Source of the DNA: Geodermatophilus marinus
GTDB taxonomy: Bacteria > Actinomycetota > Actinomycetes > Mycobacteriales > Geodermatophilaceae
DNA length: 64,000 bases
NCBI RefSeq assembly: GCF_003428645.1
Contig: NZ_QVQH01000024.1
Coordinates: 1-64,000 of the forward strand
Reading direction: 5' to 3'
A model generated the notes under the pieces. It did no database searches, was not told the DNA's origin, and saw only the letters and a list, made by a program, of their open reading frames with translations. A program made the position numbers and the translations under genes. Shown here piece after piece: positions 26,631 to 35,303 of this stretch; the stretch's first letter is position 1, and every line of letters starts with the position of its first letter.

Positions 26631-28220
26631 TCACCCGCCGAGGAGCCGGGCCTTCTCGCGGCTGAACTCCTCCTCGCTCAGGACGCCGGCGTCGCGCGCC
26701 TCCCCCAGGCGCACGAGCAGGTCGAGCCGGCCGCTGAGGGTCGAGAGCGTCTCCGGCGTCAACGCGGCCGGCAGCAGCGGCTCGGGCGCCGGGGCCGTGT
26801 CGACCAGGGTGGCGACCGGCGCGCCGCCGGGTGCGCCGCCATCGGGGGCCGGTCCTGCCGTCCACCGCGGGGCCGGGACCGCGGCCGGGGGCCCCGCCGA
26901 CGGCTCGGGCGCCGCCGGGCCGGGCGTGCCCGCCGGCGCCCCCGCGGCGGCCGGACGCTGCCCGTCGGCGGCCGGCTCCGCCGCCCGGTTCTGCAGCCAC
27001 TCCAGGGCACCGAGGTAGAGGGCGACCAGAGCGGCGACCCAGACGAGCACCGACAGCGTCGGCTCCGGCCAGAACAGCAGGACCACCGCGCCGACGGTGA
27101 TCCCCGCCCACCGGGCCGGTCCCAGGTGGGCCCGCACCGAGGCGCCGAGGCGAGCGCTCCGCTCCGGGAGCTCCAGCCCCTCGGCGAAGCCCCGCCACCA
27201 GGCGGCGACGCGCCGCGCCCAGGGCTCCCCGGCCGCCGGAGCGGCCGCCTCGCCCGGCGCGACGGCCTGGCCCGGCGCGGCACCCGCAGCGGCCTGGGCC
27301 CGGGCCTCCTGCCGGCGGCGCACCTGGGCCCGCGCCGAGGCGAGCCCGCGCCGCACGCCGGCCACGAGGCCGAGCCGGCCCCACACCAGCGTCAGCACGA
27401 GGACCAGCAGGACGGCGGCCAGCAGCCACAGCGTCCAGGACCGCAGGCTCCCGGCGAGGACGTCGTACACCGCGCCCACGGCGTCCCGGTTCTCCTCGCG
27501 CACCCGTGGGAGCAGCAGCCCCCGGGCCACCCGCAGGGCCGCGAGCACGAGCAGGACCAGCACCGTCGCGGTCACCGCCCAGGCCCGCAGCGTGCCGCGG
27601 CGGCGGCGCGAGATGCCGAGGGCGCCGGCGAGCGCGCCCAGGGCGATGAGGCCGAGCCACCACCACACCGACTCGAGCAGGTCGATGGCCGAGTAGACCT
27701 CCGGGGACCCGGCCGGGGTGAGGAGGGTGACGCCCACGTCGTCGGGCAGCAGGTCCAGCACCTGGCCGGCGACCCCGTCCTGCGCCGCGTCGGGCACGAG
27801 CCCCTTGGCCTGCCCGAGGGTGTACTCCACCGGCTCCCCGGCGACGAGCTGGCCGTGCGCCGAGGTGAGCGCGGCGGTCGTCAGCGGCCGGAACGGGTCG
27901 TTGGTCAGCAGCCGCTGCACCCCGGCGGCGACCACGGAGCGGACCCCGCTCTCCACGGTGGGCTCGAACTGCTGCAGCCGCTCCGGGAGAACCGCCACGG
28001 CCTCGTCGACGGCGTCCTCTACCGCCGGCTGGGTCATGACGGTCTCCGTCACCCGCTCCGTGATGCGGGACTCGACCTCCGGCAGGTCGACGATCGTCTC
28101 GACGGTGGACACGAACGCCTCGGTGTCGACCACGTTCTGGCGCGTCCACAGCGACACGGAGGCCAGCACCAGCGTGAGCGCGCTGGCCAGGACCAGCAGA
28201 CCGGTGATCAGACGACGCAT
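26631..28220 (-). CDS. membrane protein with C-terminal SHOCT domain
   Basis: The 529-residue protein has an N-terminal membrane segment (LITGLLVLASALTLVLASVS), a long extracytoplasmic stretch with VVDTEAFVSTVETIVDLPEV, then several helices (WWWLGLIALGALAGALGISR onward). A Pro/Ala/Gly-rich linker and a SHOCT motif (LVRLGEARDAGVLSEEEFSR, then EKARLLGG) complete it. Similar proteins are common in actinobacteria; their role is unknown. ATG 28220 (MRRLITGLL) is preceded by GGGAGGGACGA. It converges with the AraC gene, with only 9 bp between them. Confidence 0.75.
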   Translation of the reverse strand: MRRLITGLLVLASALTLVLASVSLWTRQNVVDTEAFVSTVETIVDLPEVESRITERVTETVMTQPAVEDAVDEAVAVLPERLQQFEPTVESGVRSVVAAGVQRLLTNDPFRPLTTAALTSAHGQLVAGEPVEYTLGQAKGLVPDAAQDGVAGQVLDLLPDDVGVTLLTPAGSPEVYSAIDLLESVWWWLGLIALGALAGALGISRRRRGTLRAWAVTATVLVLLVLAALRVARGLLLPRVREENRDAVGAVYDVLAGSLRSWTLWLLAAVLLVLVLTLVWGRLGLVAGVRRGLASARAQVRRRQEARAQAAAGAAPGQAVAPGEAAAPAAGEPWARRVAAWWRGFAEGLELPERSARLGASVRAHLGPARWAGITVGAVVLLFWPEPTLSVLVWVAALVALYLGALEWLQNRAAEPAADGQRPAAAGAPAGTPGPAAPEPSAGPPAAVPAPRWTAGPAPDGGAPGGAPVATLVDTAPAPEPLLPAALTPETLSTLSGRLDLLVRLGEARDAGVLSEEEFSREKARLLGG

Positions 28221-28446
28221 GGCTCGTCCCTCCCGCAAACTGGCGGGCGCGGCGCCCGGCCGACCGGGGTCAGCGTGGTCCCGCGGGGAACGGCGCTCAT
28301 CACCCACGGCGGATGAGGGCGGGCACCGGCGCGGCGCGCGCCGGCGGCGTCCCGCGGGCGTGCTGCGTCGTCCGCACGGGGTGAGGACCGGCGTCGTCCC
28401 CCTCACGAGGCTGGCCGCCGTAGATCCCCGCCCGTCAGGAGGAGCC

Positions 28447-28812
28447 ATGACCCAGACCGCCCCGGACAACGCACTCGGCCGCATCGCCGAGGGGGACACC
28501 CCGGTCCTCGAGACGCTGCTGCAGATGAACCTCGACGCGCTGGAGCGGTCGGGTCTCGACGCCGAGACCTACCTGCTCGTCCGGCTGGCCGCCCTCGTCG
28601 CCATGGACGCCGCCCCGGCCTCCTACCTGATCACGCTCGGGATGGCCGAGGAGGGCGGCCTGACCGCCGAGAAGGCACAGGCCGTCCTGGTCGCGATCGC
28701 CCCCATCGTCGGCAGCGCACGGGTCACCGCGGCGGCGGGCGCCATCGTGCGGGGGGTGCTGGGCGCCGCCGCGCTCGTCGACCAGGTCGTCCCCGAGCAG
28801 CGCACCCCGTAG
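28447..28812 (+). CDS. small helical CMD-like protein without CxxC
   Basis: The 121-residue protein from ATG 28447 (GGAGGA upstream) reads LETLLQMNLDALERSGLDAE, VRLAALVAMDAAPASYLITL, GLTAEKAQAVLVAIAPIVGS. The helical pattern recalls carboxymuconolactone-decarboxylase-like proteins, but the CxxC pair is absent, so no thiol chemistry is expected. The function is unknown. It stands alone and ends at a bidirectional hairpin. Confidence 0.65.
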   Translation: MTQTAPDNALGRIAEGDTPVLETLLQMNLDALERSGLDAETYLLVRLAALVAMDAAPASYLITLGMAEEGGLTAEKAQAVLVAIAPIVGSARVTAAAGAIVRGVLGAAALVDQVVPEQRTP

Positions 28813-28869
28813 GCCGGCAGGCCGCCCCGGCGCCGCCCCGTCCTCCGGGACCGCGACAGCGCTCCGCAC

Positions 28870-28918
28870 CCCGTCCGGCACCGGTACCGCGGCTCACGCG
28901 GTGCCGGTGTCGGACGGG
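28870..28918. terminator. bidirectional hairpin between convergent genes
   Basis: CCCGTCCGGCACCGGTACCGC (28870-28890 in full) pairs with 28898-28918 with two mismatches around a 7-nt loop. It overlaps the stop of the minus-strand gene. Confidence 0.6.
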
Positions 28919-29124
28919 TCCGGGTGGGCGGCGCGGACCTCCAGCAGGTCCAGTCCCTGGCTGCGCAACCGCTGCAGCACGCCGTGCAGGCCCGGTTGGT
29001 CCGTCGGCCCCGTCCGGAGGACGGTCAGCGGCGGCTCCTGGCCGAGGTCCTCCGCGCCGATCTCCTCGATGAGCTCGGCGGGGACCGGCCCGCGCACCCG
29101 GAGTTCGTACACCCGACGTCCCAT
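28894..29124 (-). CDS. small conserved hypothetical protein (YELRVRG type)
   Basis: The 76-residue protein begins MGRRVYELRVRGPVPAELIE and has LGQEPPLTVLRTGPTDQPGL, then LQRLRSQGLDLLEVRAAHPD. The beta-alpha-beta pattern suggests a small ferredoxin-like fold. It shares the opening YELRV and the closing L-x-EVR with the gene at 30746, so the two are probably related. No catalytic residue is evident. Confidence 0.65.
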   Translation of the reverse strand: MGRRVYELRVRGPVPAELIEEIGAEDLGQEPPLTVLRTGPTDQPGLHGVLQRLRSQGLDLLEVRAAHPDPSDTGTA

Positions 29125-29419
29125 GTCTGCGCGCTCCCTCGCGATCGACGGGGGCACCGCTCCCGGTGCGGGCTCCGTTCCGCAGGAGCCCTCCCCCGGA
29201 GCACCCGGCCGGCCGGATCCGACCCGGGGAGCCCGGGCACCCGGGCCTGCGGGTCCGGTCCGACGTCCGGGAGCCTCGTGAACACGGGCGCCGGCGGCAT
29301 CCTCCCGCCCGGATGAGCGGCTCCGGCGGCTGCCCCGGGTCGCCGGCCGGGGAGGACCGCCCCGTCCGGGCCGACGCCCCGTGCCGCGGGCCGCGCCCCC
29401 GGAGGGGAGGGTCCGCACG

Positions 29420-30037
29420 ATGGCCGCACAGCACGAGTCGTTCGCCCGCCGGTCGCTGCGGCGCTGCACGCTCGGCAGCGGACCGCTCAGGCGCCGCTCG
29501 GACCGGGTGCAGGTGGTCGGCCGGCTCGTCGTCGTCCTGTCGTTCCTCGTGGCCCCGGTGGCCGCGGTGGCCGCCTCGACCGCCACGGCGGCGCACCTCC
29601 ACGCGGTCGCGGCCGCCGAGGCCGCGGAGCGCTTTCGCGCCCGCGCCGTCGTGCTCGAGGAGGCGCCGGGACCGGCGCACCCCCGTGACGGGGCCTACGG
29701 CACCCCTCCCGGGACGGTGGTGCCGGTACGGGTCGCCTGGACCGCCCCCGACGGCCGGCCCCGGGAGGGTTTCGTGCCGGTGCAGCGCGGCACGCCGGTC
29801 GGCACCGCCGTGCGGCTGTGGGTCGACCGGGACGGCGACCTCGCCCCGGCGCCGCTCGACCGGTCGAGCATCCCGGACCGGGCGGCTGCCGCCGGGGCGT
29901 TGCCGCTGCTGGCGCTCCCCCTGGCGACCTGGGCCCTCCACGCCCTCCTCACCTCCGTCCTGGACGCCCGCCGGGAGCGGGCCTGGGAGGCGGAGTGGGC
30001 CGCGGTGGAACCGGGGTGGAGTTCCCGGCCGCGCTGA
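29420..30037 (+). CDS. Rv1733c-like membrane protein
   Basis: The 205-residue protein resembles the mycobacterial Rv1733c family. A basic N-terminal region with RRSDRVQVVGRLVVVLSFLV leads into the first membrane helix, followed by an extracytoplasmic domain (TVVPVRVAWTAPDGRPREGF) and a second helix (AGALPLLALPLATWALHALL) near the C terminus. In Mycobacterium the family belongs to the dormancy (DosR) regulon; whether that applies here is unknown. ATG 29420 follows GGAGGGGAGGGTCCGCACG. Confidence 0.8.
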   Translation: MAAQHESFARRSLRRCTLGSGPLRRRSDRVQVVGRLVVVLSFLVAPVAAVAASTATAAHLHAVAAAEAAERFRARAVVLEEAPGPAHPRDGAYGTPPGTVVPVRVAWTAPDGRPREGFVPVQRGTPVGTAVRLWVDRDGDLAPAPLDRSSIPDRAAAAGALPLLALPLATWALHALLTSVLDARRERAWEAEWAAVEPGWSSRPR

Positions 30038-30060
30038 CCCGGGGGCGTGCGGGCGCACGT

Positions 30061-30089
30061 CACCCGCCCGGGCGCGGCCCGGGCGGGTG
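30061..30089 (+). terminator. terminator after the Rv1733c-like gene
   Basis: CACCCGCCCGGG (30061-30072) and CCCGGGCGGGTG (30078-30089) pair perfectly around CGCGG, 24 bp after the stop. Confidence 0.7.
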
Positions 30090-30136
30090 CGGCTGCCGTC
30101 ACCGTCCGGCCGGCCGGCCGGAGGCGCTCCCGGCGG

Positions 30137-30580
30137 TCAGCGGAGTGCCCTGACCTCCCGGCCGTGGACGATGATCGCGTAGATCACGATGACGTCGAGG
30201 GCGATCACGATGGTCGACCACACCGGGTAGGCCGCGATGAACACCAGGTTCGCCAGTGCGCTCAGCACGGCGATCCCGACGCCGACCACACGGGCCACCG
30301 TGTTGCCCGCCAGCAGTCCCACGCCGGTGAGGACCGCGACGATGCCGATGACGAGGTGGATCCAGCCCCAGGTGTTGTAGTCCACGTCCACCACGAGGCC
30401 TTCGGACGTCACCGCGTAGAAGCCGTCGTCGAAGAGGGCGACCAGCGCCTGGATGACCTGGAAGGCACCCAGCGTGATCAGCATGACGCCGGCGAAGACG
30501 ACCCATCCCGCCCAGGCGGTGGGCGGTTCACCGTACGGGCGGCCGGTCTCGGTGGAGCCGCGGTGCGAGGTGTCGGTCAT
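30137..30580 (-). CDS. four-helix membrane protein (DUF7144 type)
   Basis: The 147-residue protein has a polar N terminus, then four hydrophobic helices: AWAGWVVFAGVMLITLGAFQ, NTWGWIHLVIGIVAVLTGVG, VARVVGVGIAVLSALANLVF and VIALDVIVIYAIIVHG. This is the common actinobacterial DUF7144 family of unknown function. Single gene, transcribed towards the Rv1733c-like gene. Confidence 0.85.
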   Translation of the reverse strand: MTDTSHRGSTETGRPYGEPPTAWAGWVVFAGVMLITLGAFQVIQALVALFDDGFYAVTSEGLVVDVDYNTWGWIHLVIGIVAVLTGVGLLAGNTVARVVGVGIAVLSALANLVFIAAYPVWSTIVIALDVIVIYAIIVHGREVRALR

Positions 30581-30745
30581 GTCACTGTCCTCCGGGTCCG
30601 CTCCCGCCGCGTCCGCCCTGACGGGAGGCTGTGAGCGGGGTTCTGGTGGCGTGCGCTGACACTGTGGGACGCCGGCGGTGGGCCGGCATCGTCCGCCGTG
30701 AGTGAGACGCGGGGAGCACCTGCCGGGGTGCCCGCGGGGACCGGC

Positions 30746-31111
30746 TCAACCGGCCGAGGGGGCGTCCGCCGACCGGCCGGTCCCGGAGGCCGCCGGGAAG
30801 GGGACGACGACGCCGTCCCCTCCCGCGGTGCACCCCCCGGCGGGTGGGGCGGCCTGCGCCGGTCCGGCCGGTGCCCCACCGGTGGCCGAGCGCGGCGGGG
30901 CCGGGCACCGGCGGATCTCCAGGACCTGCACGTCGCTCTCGATCAGCCGGTCCAGCACCTCGGTCAGGTCACGGTCGGCCGGGATCCGGAGCCGGTACAG
31001 CGTGTGCCGCGGCACGACCGTCGGTCGCACCGGGACGCGGAAGGTGGCGAGCGTGGCGCTGCTCAGGTGGCTCCCCACGCGGAGTTCGTACCGGGACCGT
31101 GCCGCTTCCAT
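30746..31111 (-). CDS. small hypothetical protein related to the gene at 28894
   Basis: About 121 residues: MEAARSRYELRVGSHLSSAT, then TLYRLRIPADRDLTEVLDRL and VQVLEIRRCPAPP, ending in a Pro/Ala/Gly-rich tail of low complexity. The YELRV opening and the closing LEIR match the small protein at 28894. A GTG two codons upstream is an alternative start. It lies just downstream of the large LuxR gene on the same strand and may be in its operon. Confidence 0.55.
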   Translation of the reverse strand: MEAARSRYELRVGSHLSSATLATFRVPVRPTVVPRHTLYRLRIPADRDLTEVLDRLIESDVQVLEIRRCPAPPRSATGGAPAGPAQAAPPAGGCTAGGDGVVVPFPAASGTGRSADAPSAG

Positions 31112-31209
31112 GTCCACCGACCCCCACGACGTCCGAACCGATGGGACCGACGGTGCGGGAGACGACGGGACGGCGCCTCACCCGCACCGCACGAGGCTGC
31201 CGACCGCCC

Positions 31210-33894
31210 TCAGAGGAGCCCGCGCTCCCGCGCTCTCCGCACCGCCTGGCTGCGGCGGCTCACCGACAGCTTGCGCAGGATGCTCCGGATGTGCGTCCGC
31301 ACGGTGTTCACCGAGATGAACATCGTCGCCGCGATCTCGGCGGTGGAGAGCATCTCCGCCAGGTGGCGGAGGACCTCCATCTCGCGGTCGCTGAGCTCCT
31401 GGACCACCTCGGTCGCCGGGGGCGCCGCGGCGTTCCCGGCACCGGTCGGCCGGGCCCCGCTCGAGGGGTTGAGCCACGCACCCGGGCCCTGCAGCCGGGG
31501 GTGCGTGCGCAGCAGCCGGCGGGCCTGCGGCGGCGTGTCGACGAACGGCCAGCGGAGCAGCTCGGGTCGGGCGAGCTCGAGCGCCGCCGCGAGCTCCTCG
31601 GCCGCGGCGGACAGGTCGCCGCTCTCGACCAGCTGGCAGGCCCGGACGACCGTCGACTCGACGATCTGCGCCGGGGATCCCCGGAACTGCTCGTCCGGTG
31701 GCACCTCCACCGCCTCGTCGCCGCCGAGGAGGCCGACCGACGCCTGCAGGCGCCGGCTCCACGGCTCGCCGCCGCCCCTGTCCCGGAGCATGGCGAGCCC
31801 GTCGGCCACGTGCCCCCGGGCCACCGCCAGCCGCACCACCTCGGTGACGACCTGCTCCGCGACCCACCGCGGGAGGGACGGGCCCTCCAGGTGGGGGCGC
31901 AGCACCTGCTCCGCGAGCTCGTACTCGTGCCGCATGCGGAAGTGCTGGCCCTGCAGCACGGCCTGCAGGGGGCCGGGCCCGATCGCGCCCGGGCCGGCGG
32001 ACCGCTCCCGGTTCCTGGCCCGCCCGAGCCACTCCCGCGCCTCGACCAGCGAGTAGCGGCGGAGGTGGGCCCACGCCAGGGCCGTCGCGGCGGCGGGGTC
32101 GCGGGCCGACTCGTCCCTGCCCTCCTCGGTGGCGAGCGCCTCGGCGTCCAGGGCGAGCTGGACGGCCCGGGTCAGGTGCCCCTCGAGCGCCTCGAGGAGC
32201 GCGAGCCGGCCGAGCGCCCAGCACCGGAGCCTGCGGGAGCCCGCCGCCTGCGCCGCGGTCGCCGCTGACCGCACCGCGGCGAGCAGCTGCCGTGGCGGAG
32301 CGCTGGTCCCGAGGACCGCCTGCGCGCGGAGGTGGCCCAGCAACGCCACGGCCTCGCTGCGCGCCTGGTGCTCGTGCTCCGGGAGCTCGGCGACGAGCGC
32401 GGTCGCGGCGTCGAGACGCGGGAGCAGCGCCGCAGGTGCGGCGTCCGTCCCCGCGCTCGCGGTCAGGCAGGCGAGGGTCGCCGAGACGCGCAGCGGGAGC
32501 CGGTCGCCCTCCTCCTGGGCCCGCACCGATGCCGCCAGGTCGGCCGGTGCCGGGGAGCTGCCCGCGGCGAGGGCGACGACCGTCCGGACGACCGCGGCCT
32601 CGGCACCGCGGAGTCCCGGCGGGAGCGACTGCAGACCGCGCACGGCCGTGTCCGTCCCGTGCACCAGCAGGCGCGGGACGAGCAGGTCGTCGACGAGCAG
32701 ACGGCTGACGAAACCCCAGTCCTCGGCGGCCACGGCGTGCACGACCGCGTCCTGGGCGCGGCCGGCGGCGGCGTACCACTCCGCGCAGGTCCGGTGCAGC
32801 CCGGCGACCTCCCCCGGGTGCTCGTAGGCCAGCTGCGCCTGCAGCATCTCCCGGAAGAGCGGGTGGACGCGCAGGCCGCCCGGCGCGCCCGGGGACTCCT
32901 CGACGAACGCGTTGGCGTGCGCCAGCCCCACGAGGACGCGCCGGCTGTTGCGGCGGCCGCAGAGCCGGTCCGCCAGGTCGGGCCACAGCTCCGAGGTCAC
33001 GCTCGTGCGGAGCAGGACGCGGCGGACGGTGGCCGGCTGACCCTCCAGGACCTCCGCGAACAGGTACTGGGCCACGCTGCCGTCGTCGTGCGCCAGCGAC
33101 GTGACCAGCCGCTCGGGTGACACCCCCCGCTTGAGCGGCGCGGCGGCGAGCCGGAGCCCGACGGCCCAGCCCTCCGCCTCCGCGCACAGGGCCCGGGCGA
33201 CCTCCGCCGTCACCGGGACGCCCATCGCGGCCAGCAGCTCGCGGGTCTCGTCCGCGGTGAAGCCGAGCTGGTCGCCGCGGATCTCCGACAAGGAGCCGTC
33301 GAGCCGGTACCGGTGCAGGGGCAGCAGCGGGTCGGACCGGGCGCACAGCACCAGCCGGAGCCGGTTGCCGGCCTGCCGCACGAGCAGGTCGAGACCGGCG
33401 GTGACGGACCGGTCGGTCAGGTGGTCGGCCTCGTCCAGGACGAGCACGACGGGGCGGGCGGAGGAGGCGACGTCCGCCACCAGGCGCGGGATGAAGGAGG
33501 CGCCCGGCGGCTCCCCGGGGGCCAGCGCGGGCACCTCGGACCACTGCACGCCGACGCGGGTCAGGGCCTCGACCACGTAGCCCCAGAACCGGGCCGGGTC
33601 GTCGTCGTACTCGTCCAGGCTCAGCCAGGCGATCGGCCGTCCCGCACCCTGGCTCTGCCGCCAGGAGGATGCCAGGACGGTCTTGCCCGACCCCGCGGGA
33701 CCGCTGACGAGGGTGACCGGGGACCGCTGCACGTGCCCCGCCAGGAGGTCGACCAGGCGCCGGCGGAGCACGGTGGCGTGGGCCGGCTCGGGCGGCGCGA
33801 GCTTCGACCCCAGCAGGGCCGTGCCCTGCCGGCCGGCCGCACCGGCGGGCCTCGTCAGCGCCGCGGGGGCACTCGCCGTCGACGGTCTCGTCAT
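31210..33894 (-). CDS. MalT/LAL-type LuxR regulator (AAA-like ATPase, TPR, HTH)
   Basis: The 894-residue protein is a large ATP-binding LuxR-family regulator. It has a Walker A VTLVSGPAGSGKTVLASSWR near residue 60, a Walker B RPVVLVLDEADHLTDRS, then LVLCARSDPLLPLHRYRLDG as in MalT. A long alpha-helical, TPR-like middle leads to a C-terminal LuxR HTH (LSDREMEVLRHLAEMLSTAE, then ISVNTVRTHIRSILRKLSVS). Such proteins activate transcription when an inducer is bound. The upstream region has two adjacent dyads at 34128-34168. It is followed by the small YELRV-type gene. Confidence 0.93.
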   Translation of the reverse strand: MTRPSTASAPAALTRPAGAAGRQGTALLGSKLAPPEPAHATVLRRRLVDLLAGHVQRSPVTLVSGPAGSGKTVLASSWRQSQGAGRPIAWLSLDEYDDDPARFWGYVVEALTRVGVQWSEVPALAPGEPPGASFIPRLVADVASSARPVVLVLDEADHLTDRSVTAGLDLLVRQAGNRLRLVLCARSDPLLPLHRYRLDGSLSEIRGDQLGFTADETRELLAAMGVPVTAEVARALCAEAEGWAVGLRLAAAPLKRGVSPERLVTSLAHDDGSVAQYLFAEVLEGQPATVRRVLLRTSVTSELWPDLADRLCGRRNSRRVLVGLAHANAFVEESPGAPGGLRVHPLFREMLQAQLAYEHPGEVAGLHRTCAEWYAAAGRAQDAVVHAVAAEDWGFVSRLLVDDLLVPRLLVHGTDTAVRGLQSLPPGLRGAEAAVVRTVVALAAGSSPAPADLAASVRAQEEGDRLPLRVSATLACLTASAGTDAAPAALLPRLDAATALVAELPEHEHQARSEAVALLGHLRAQAVLGTSAPPRQLLAAVRSAATAAQAAGSRRLRCWALGRLALLEALEGHLTRAVQLALDAEALATEEGRDESARDPAAATALAWAHLRRYSLVEAREWLGRARNRERSAGPGAIGPGPLQAVLQGQHFRMRHEYELAEQVLRPHLEGPSLPRWVAEQVVTEVVRLAVARGHVADGLAMLRDRGGGEPWSRRLQASVGLLGGDEAVEVPPDEQFRGSPAQIVESTVVRACQLVESGDLSAAAEELAAALELARPELLRWPFVDTPPQARRLLRTHPRLQGPGAWLNPSSGARPTGAGNAAAPPATEVVQELSDREMEVLRHLAEMLSTAEIAATMFISVNTVRTHIRSILRKLSVSRRSQAVRRARERGLL

Positions 33895-34418
33895 GCGTCA
33901 CTCCCGTGCCTTCCGAGTGGTCCACGCCCGTGGCGCCCCGGCCACGGCCGGCGGGTCCCCCGAGAGTCCGCACGACCCCCCTCGGCGCCTGCCGTCCCGC
34001 CGGTCAGGGTCCGAAGTCGTGTCCCGTGAGGGCACTCCTCCGCACGGAGGTCGGGCCCCGGGAGGACGCGCCTCGGGACCCCGGACCGGCTGCCGTACGA
34101 GGGTGCCCCCGCACCCCTGCCGTGCGGTCTCACCCGTACCGGGTGAGATCTCATCCGCACCGGGTGAGGGAACCGCGCTCCCGGTGCCGGAGGCTGCCGC
34201 GCGGCACGGACGGCGAGGCCGCCGGAGCCGTTCGGGTCCCGGCGGCCCGCGGGAGTCGTGGACCGTGCCACGCCGACCGGCGGACGGGCGCGGCGCCGGT
34301 CGTCCGCCGGGGACGATGCCGGGTGCCCGCGGTGGCGGCACGCTCGGGTCGCCGGGCGACGGCCGAGGCGGCCCGCTCGGCCCGGGAAGGCCCCGACACG
34401 ACCAGCGGGGGGACCACC
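33895..34418. other. long divergent promoter region
   Basis: This 524-bp gap between the MalT-like gene (minus) and the small gene at 34419 (plus) contains no supported gene. It holds the two operator-like dyads around 34128-34168 and Gly/Arg-rich GC shadow frames. Confidence 0.5.
34128..34168. promoter_or_regulatory. pair of adjacent GGGTGAG dyads
   Basis: TCTCACCC (34128-34135) with GGGTGAGA (34141-34148) is a perfect 8-bp dyad around GTACC. Directly next to it CTCATCCG (34150-34157) faces CGGGTGAG (34161-34168) with one mismatch. The half-site is GGGTGAG. It sits in the divergent region between the LuxR gene and the gene at 34419, a good candidate operator. Confidence 0.65.
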
Positions 34419-34673
34419 ATGACAGCGCCCGCGCCGCCCCTCGACGGTCTCGCCGTCCTCGACCGGCTCATCGTGGAGGCCTTCGCCGATCTCCGGTCGG
34501 CGCGGGCCGCCGCGGCGCGGACCGGCAACCGCCGGAACCTCGACGTCCTGACGCGGGCCGAGGAGCACCTGGACGCGCTGCTCGAGTACCGCCACGCCGT
34601 GGTGCACCGGGCCTCCCCGCCCGCCGCCGGCGTGGCGGCGGAGCCCGGCCGCCGTCGCGACCGCCCCCGGTGA
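34419..34673 (+). CDS. small hypothetical helical protein
   Basis: The 84-residue protein from ATG 34419 reads LDGLAVLDRLIVEAFADLRS, then NRRNLDVLTRAEEHLDALLE, with a basic disordered C terminus. GGGGGGA lies just upstream. No family is recognised. It converges with the orphan LuxR HTH gene. Confidence 0.55.
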   Translation: MTAPAPPLDGLAVLDRLIVEAFADLRSARAAAARTGNRRNLDVLTRAEEHLDALLEYRHAVVHRASPPAAGVAAEPGRRRDRPR

Positions 34674-34723
34674 CCCCGCGCGGGACCCGGGGACCGGCGC
34701 GCCGGCGGACCCGGGGAGGGGTG

Positions 34724-34781
34724 CCCCGCCAGGCGACCGCACCACGGACCTGCGGGGCCCTCCGTCGTCCGCCTGGCGGGG
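34724..34781. terminator. long-loop hairpin between convergent genes
   Basis: CCCCGCCAGGCG (34724-34735) and its perfect complement (34770-34781) are 34 nt apart. It can serve both strands. Confidence 0.55.
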
Positions 34782-34816
34782 GTCAGACGAGTGTGCCACC
34801 GGGCGCCGGTCGGGGC

Positions 34817-35143
34817 TCAGCGGGCGGCGCTGCGCCGGGGCGGGACGGCGAGGACCCCGAGGTCCCGGGCCGCCTGGACCGCGGCCTCCCGGCCCGCGAC
34901 GCCGAGCTTGGCCTGTACCCGCCGGATCCTCGTGCGGGCGGTGTTCGTCGACACCGAGAGGCTCGCCGCGATCTGGGCGGTCGAGCGCCCCTCGACCAGG
35001 CAGCGGAGCACCTCGAGGTCGCGGCGGTTCAGCGCCGACGCGGGGACCGCACCGGCGGGGGCGTCCCCCCGGACGGCCGGTGGCGCCGGGCGGCGGGGCA
35101 CCGGCAGCGGGACGGCGGGGAGGGACAGGTGCTCGCCGGACAT
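34817..35143 (-). CDS. orphan LuxR-type HTH protein
   Basis: The 108-residue protein consists of a Pro/Ala-rich N terminus and a single LuxR/GerE HTH (LNRRDLEVLRCLVEGRSTAQ, then LSVSTNTARTRIRRVQAKLG). No receiver or ligand domain is present. ATG 35143 follows GGAGGTGGGG. The HTH resembles that of the MalT-like protein nearby (SVSTNTARTRIR versus ISVNTVRTHIR), so it could compete for or cooperate at its sites. Confidence 0.8.
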   Translation of the reverse strand: MSGEHLSLPAVPLPVPRRPAPPAVRGDAPAGAVPASALNRRDLEVLRCLVEGRSTAQIAASLSVSTNTARTRIRRVQAKLGVAGREAAVQAARDLGVLAVPPRRSAAR

Positions 35144-35245
35144 CCCCACCTCCGCGGCCTCGTGCGCGTGCGGTCACGGCCCGGGCCGCCGTAGCCCGTG
35201 GTCCAGGACCGACGTGGCACCACGCTAGGGGCAGCGGGTCCACCC

Positions 35246-35287
35246 GGCTGTACCGGCGGCATCACAGCCCTTACCCTTTCGACCGGC
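35246..35287 (+). promoter_or_regulatory. promoter of the second AraC gene, related to the 42-bp element
   Basis: GGCTGTACCGG starts at 35246 and ACCCTTTCG at 35273, the same offset (27) as in the element at 25539. TGTACC, a 17-nt spacer and TACCCT give a plausible -35/-10. The distal half is less conserved. Confidence 0.55.
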
Positions 35288-35303
35288 GCGGAGGAGATCC
35301 CCG

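Noticed and set aside
28447-28812. Second AhpD-like redox protein
   Set aside because: The helical pattern is similar but no Cys-x-x-Cys or Sec is present, so no thiol function can be claimed.
31178-33973. 931-codon reading frame overlapping the MalT-like LuxR gene
   Set aside because: It is a Pro/Gly/Arg-rich GC shadow; the other frame contains all domain motifs.
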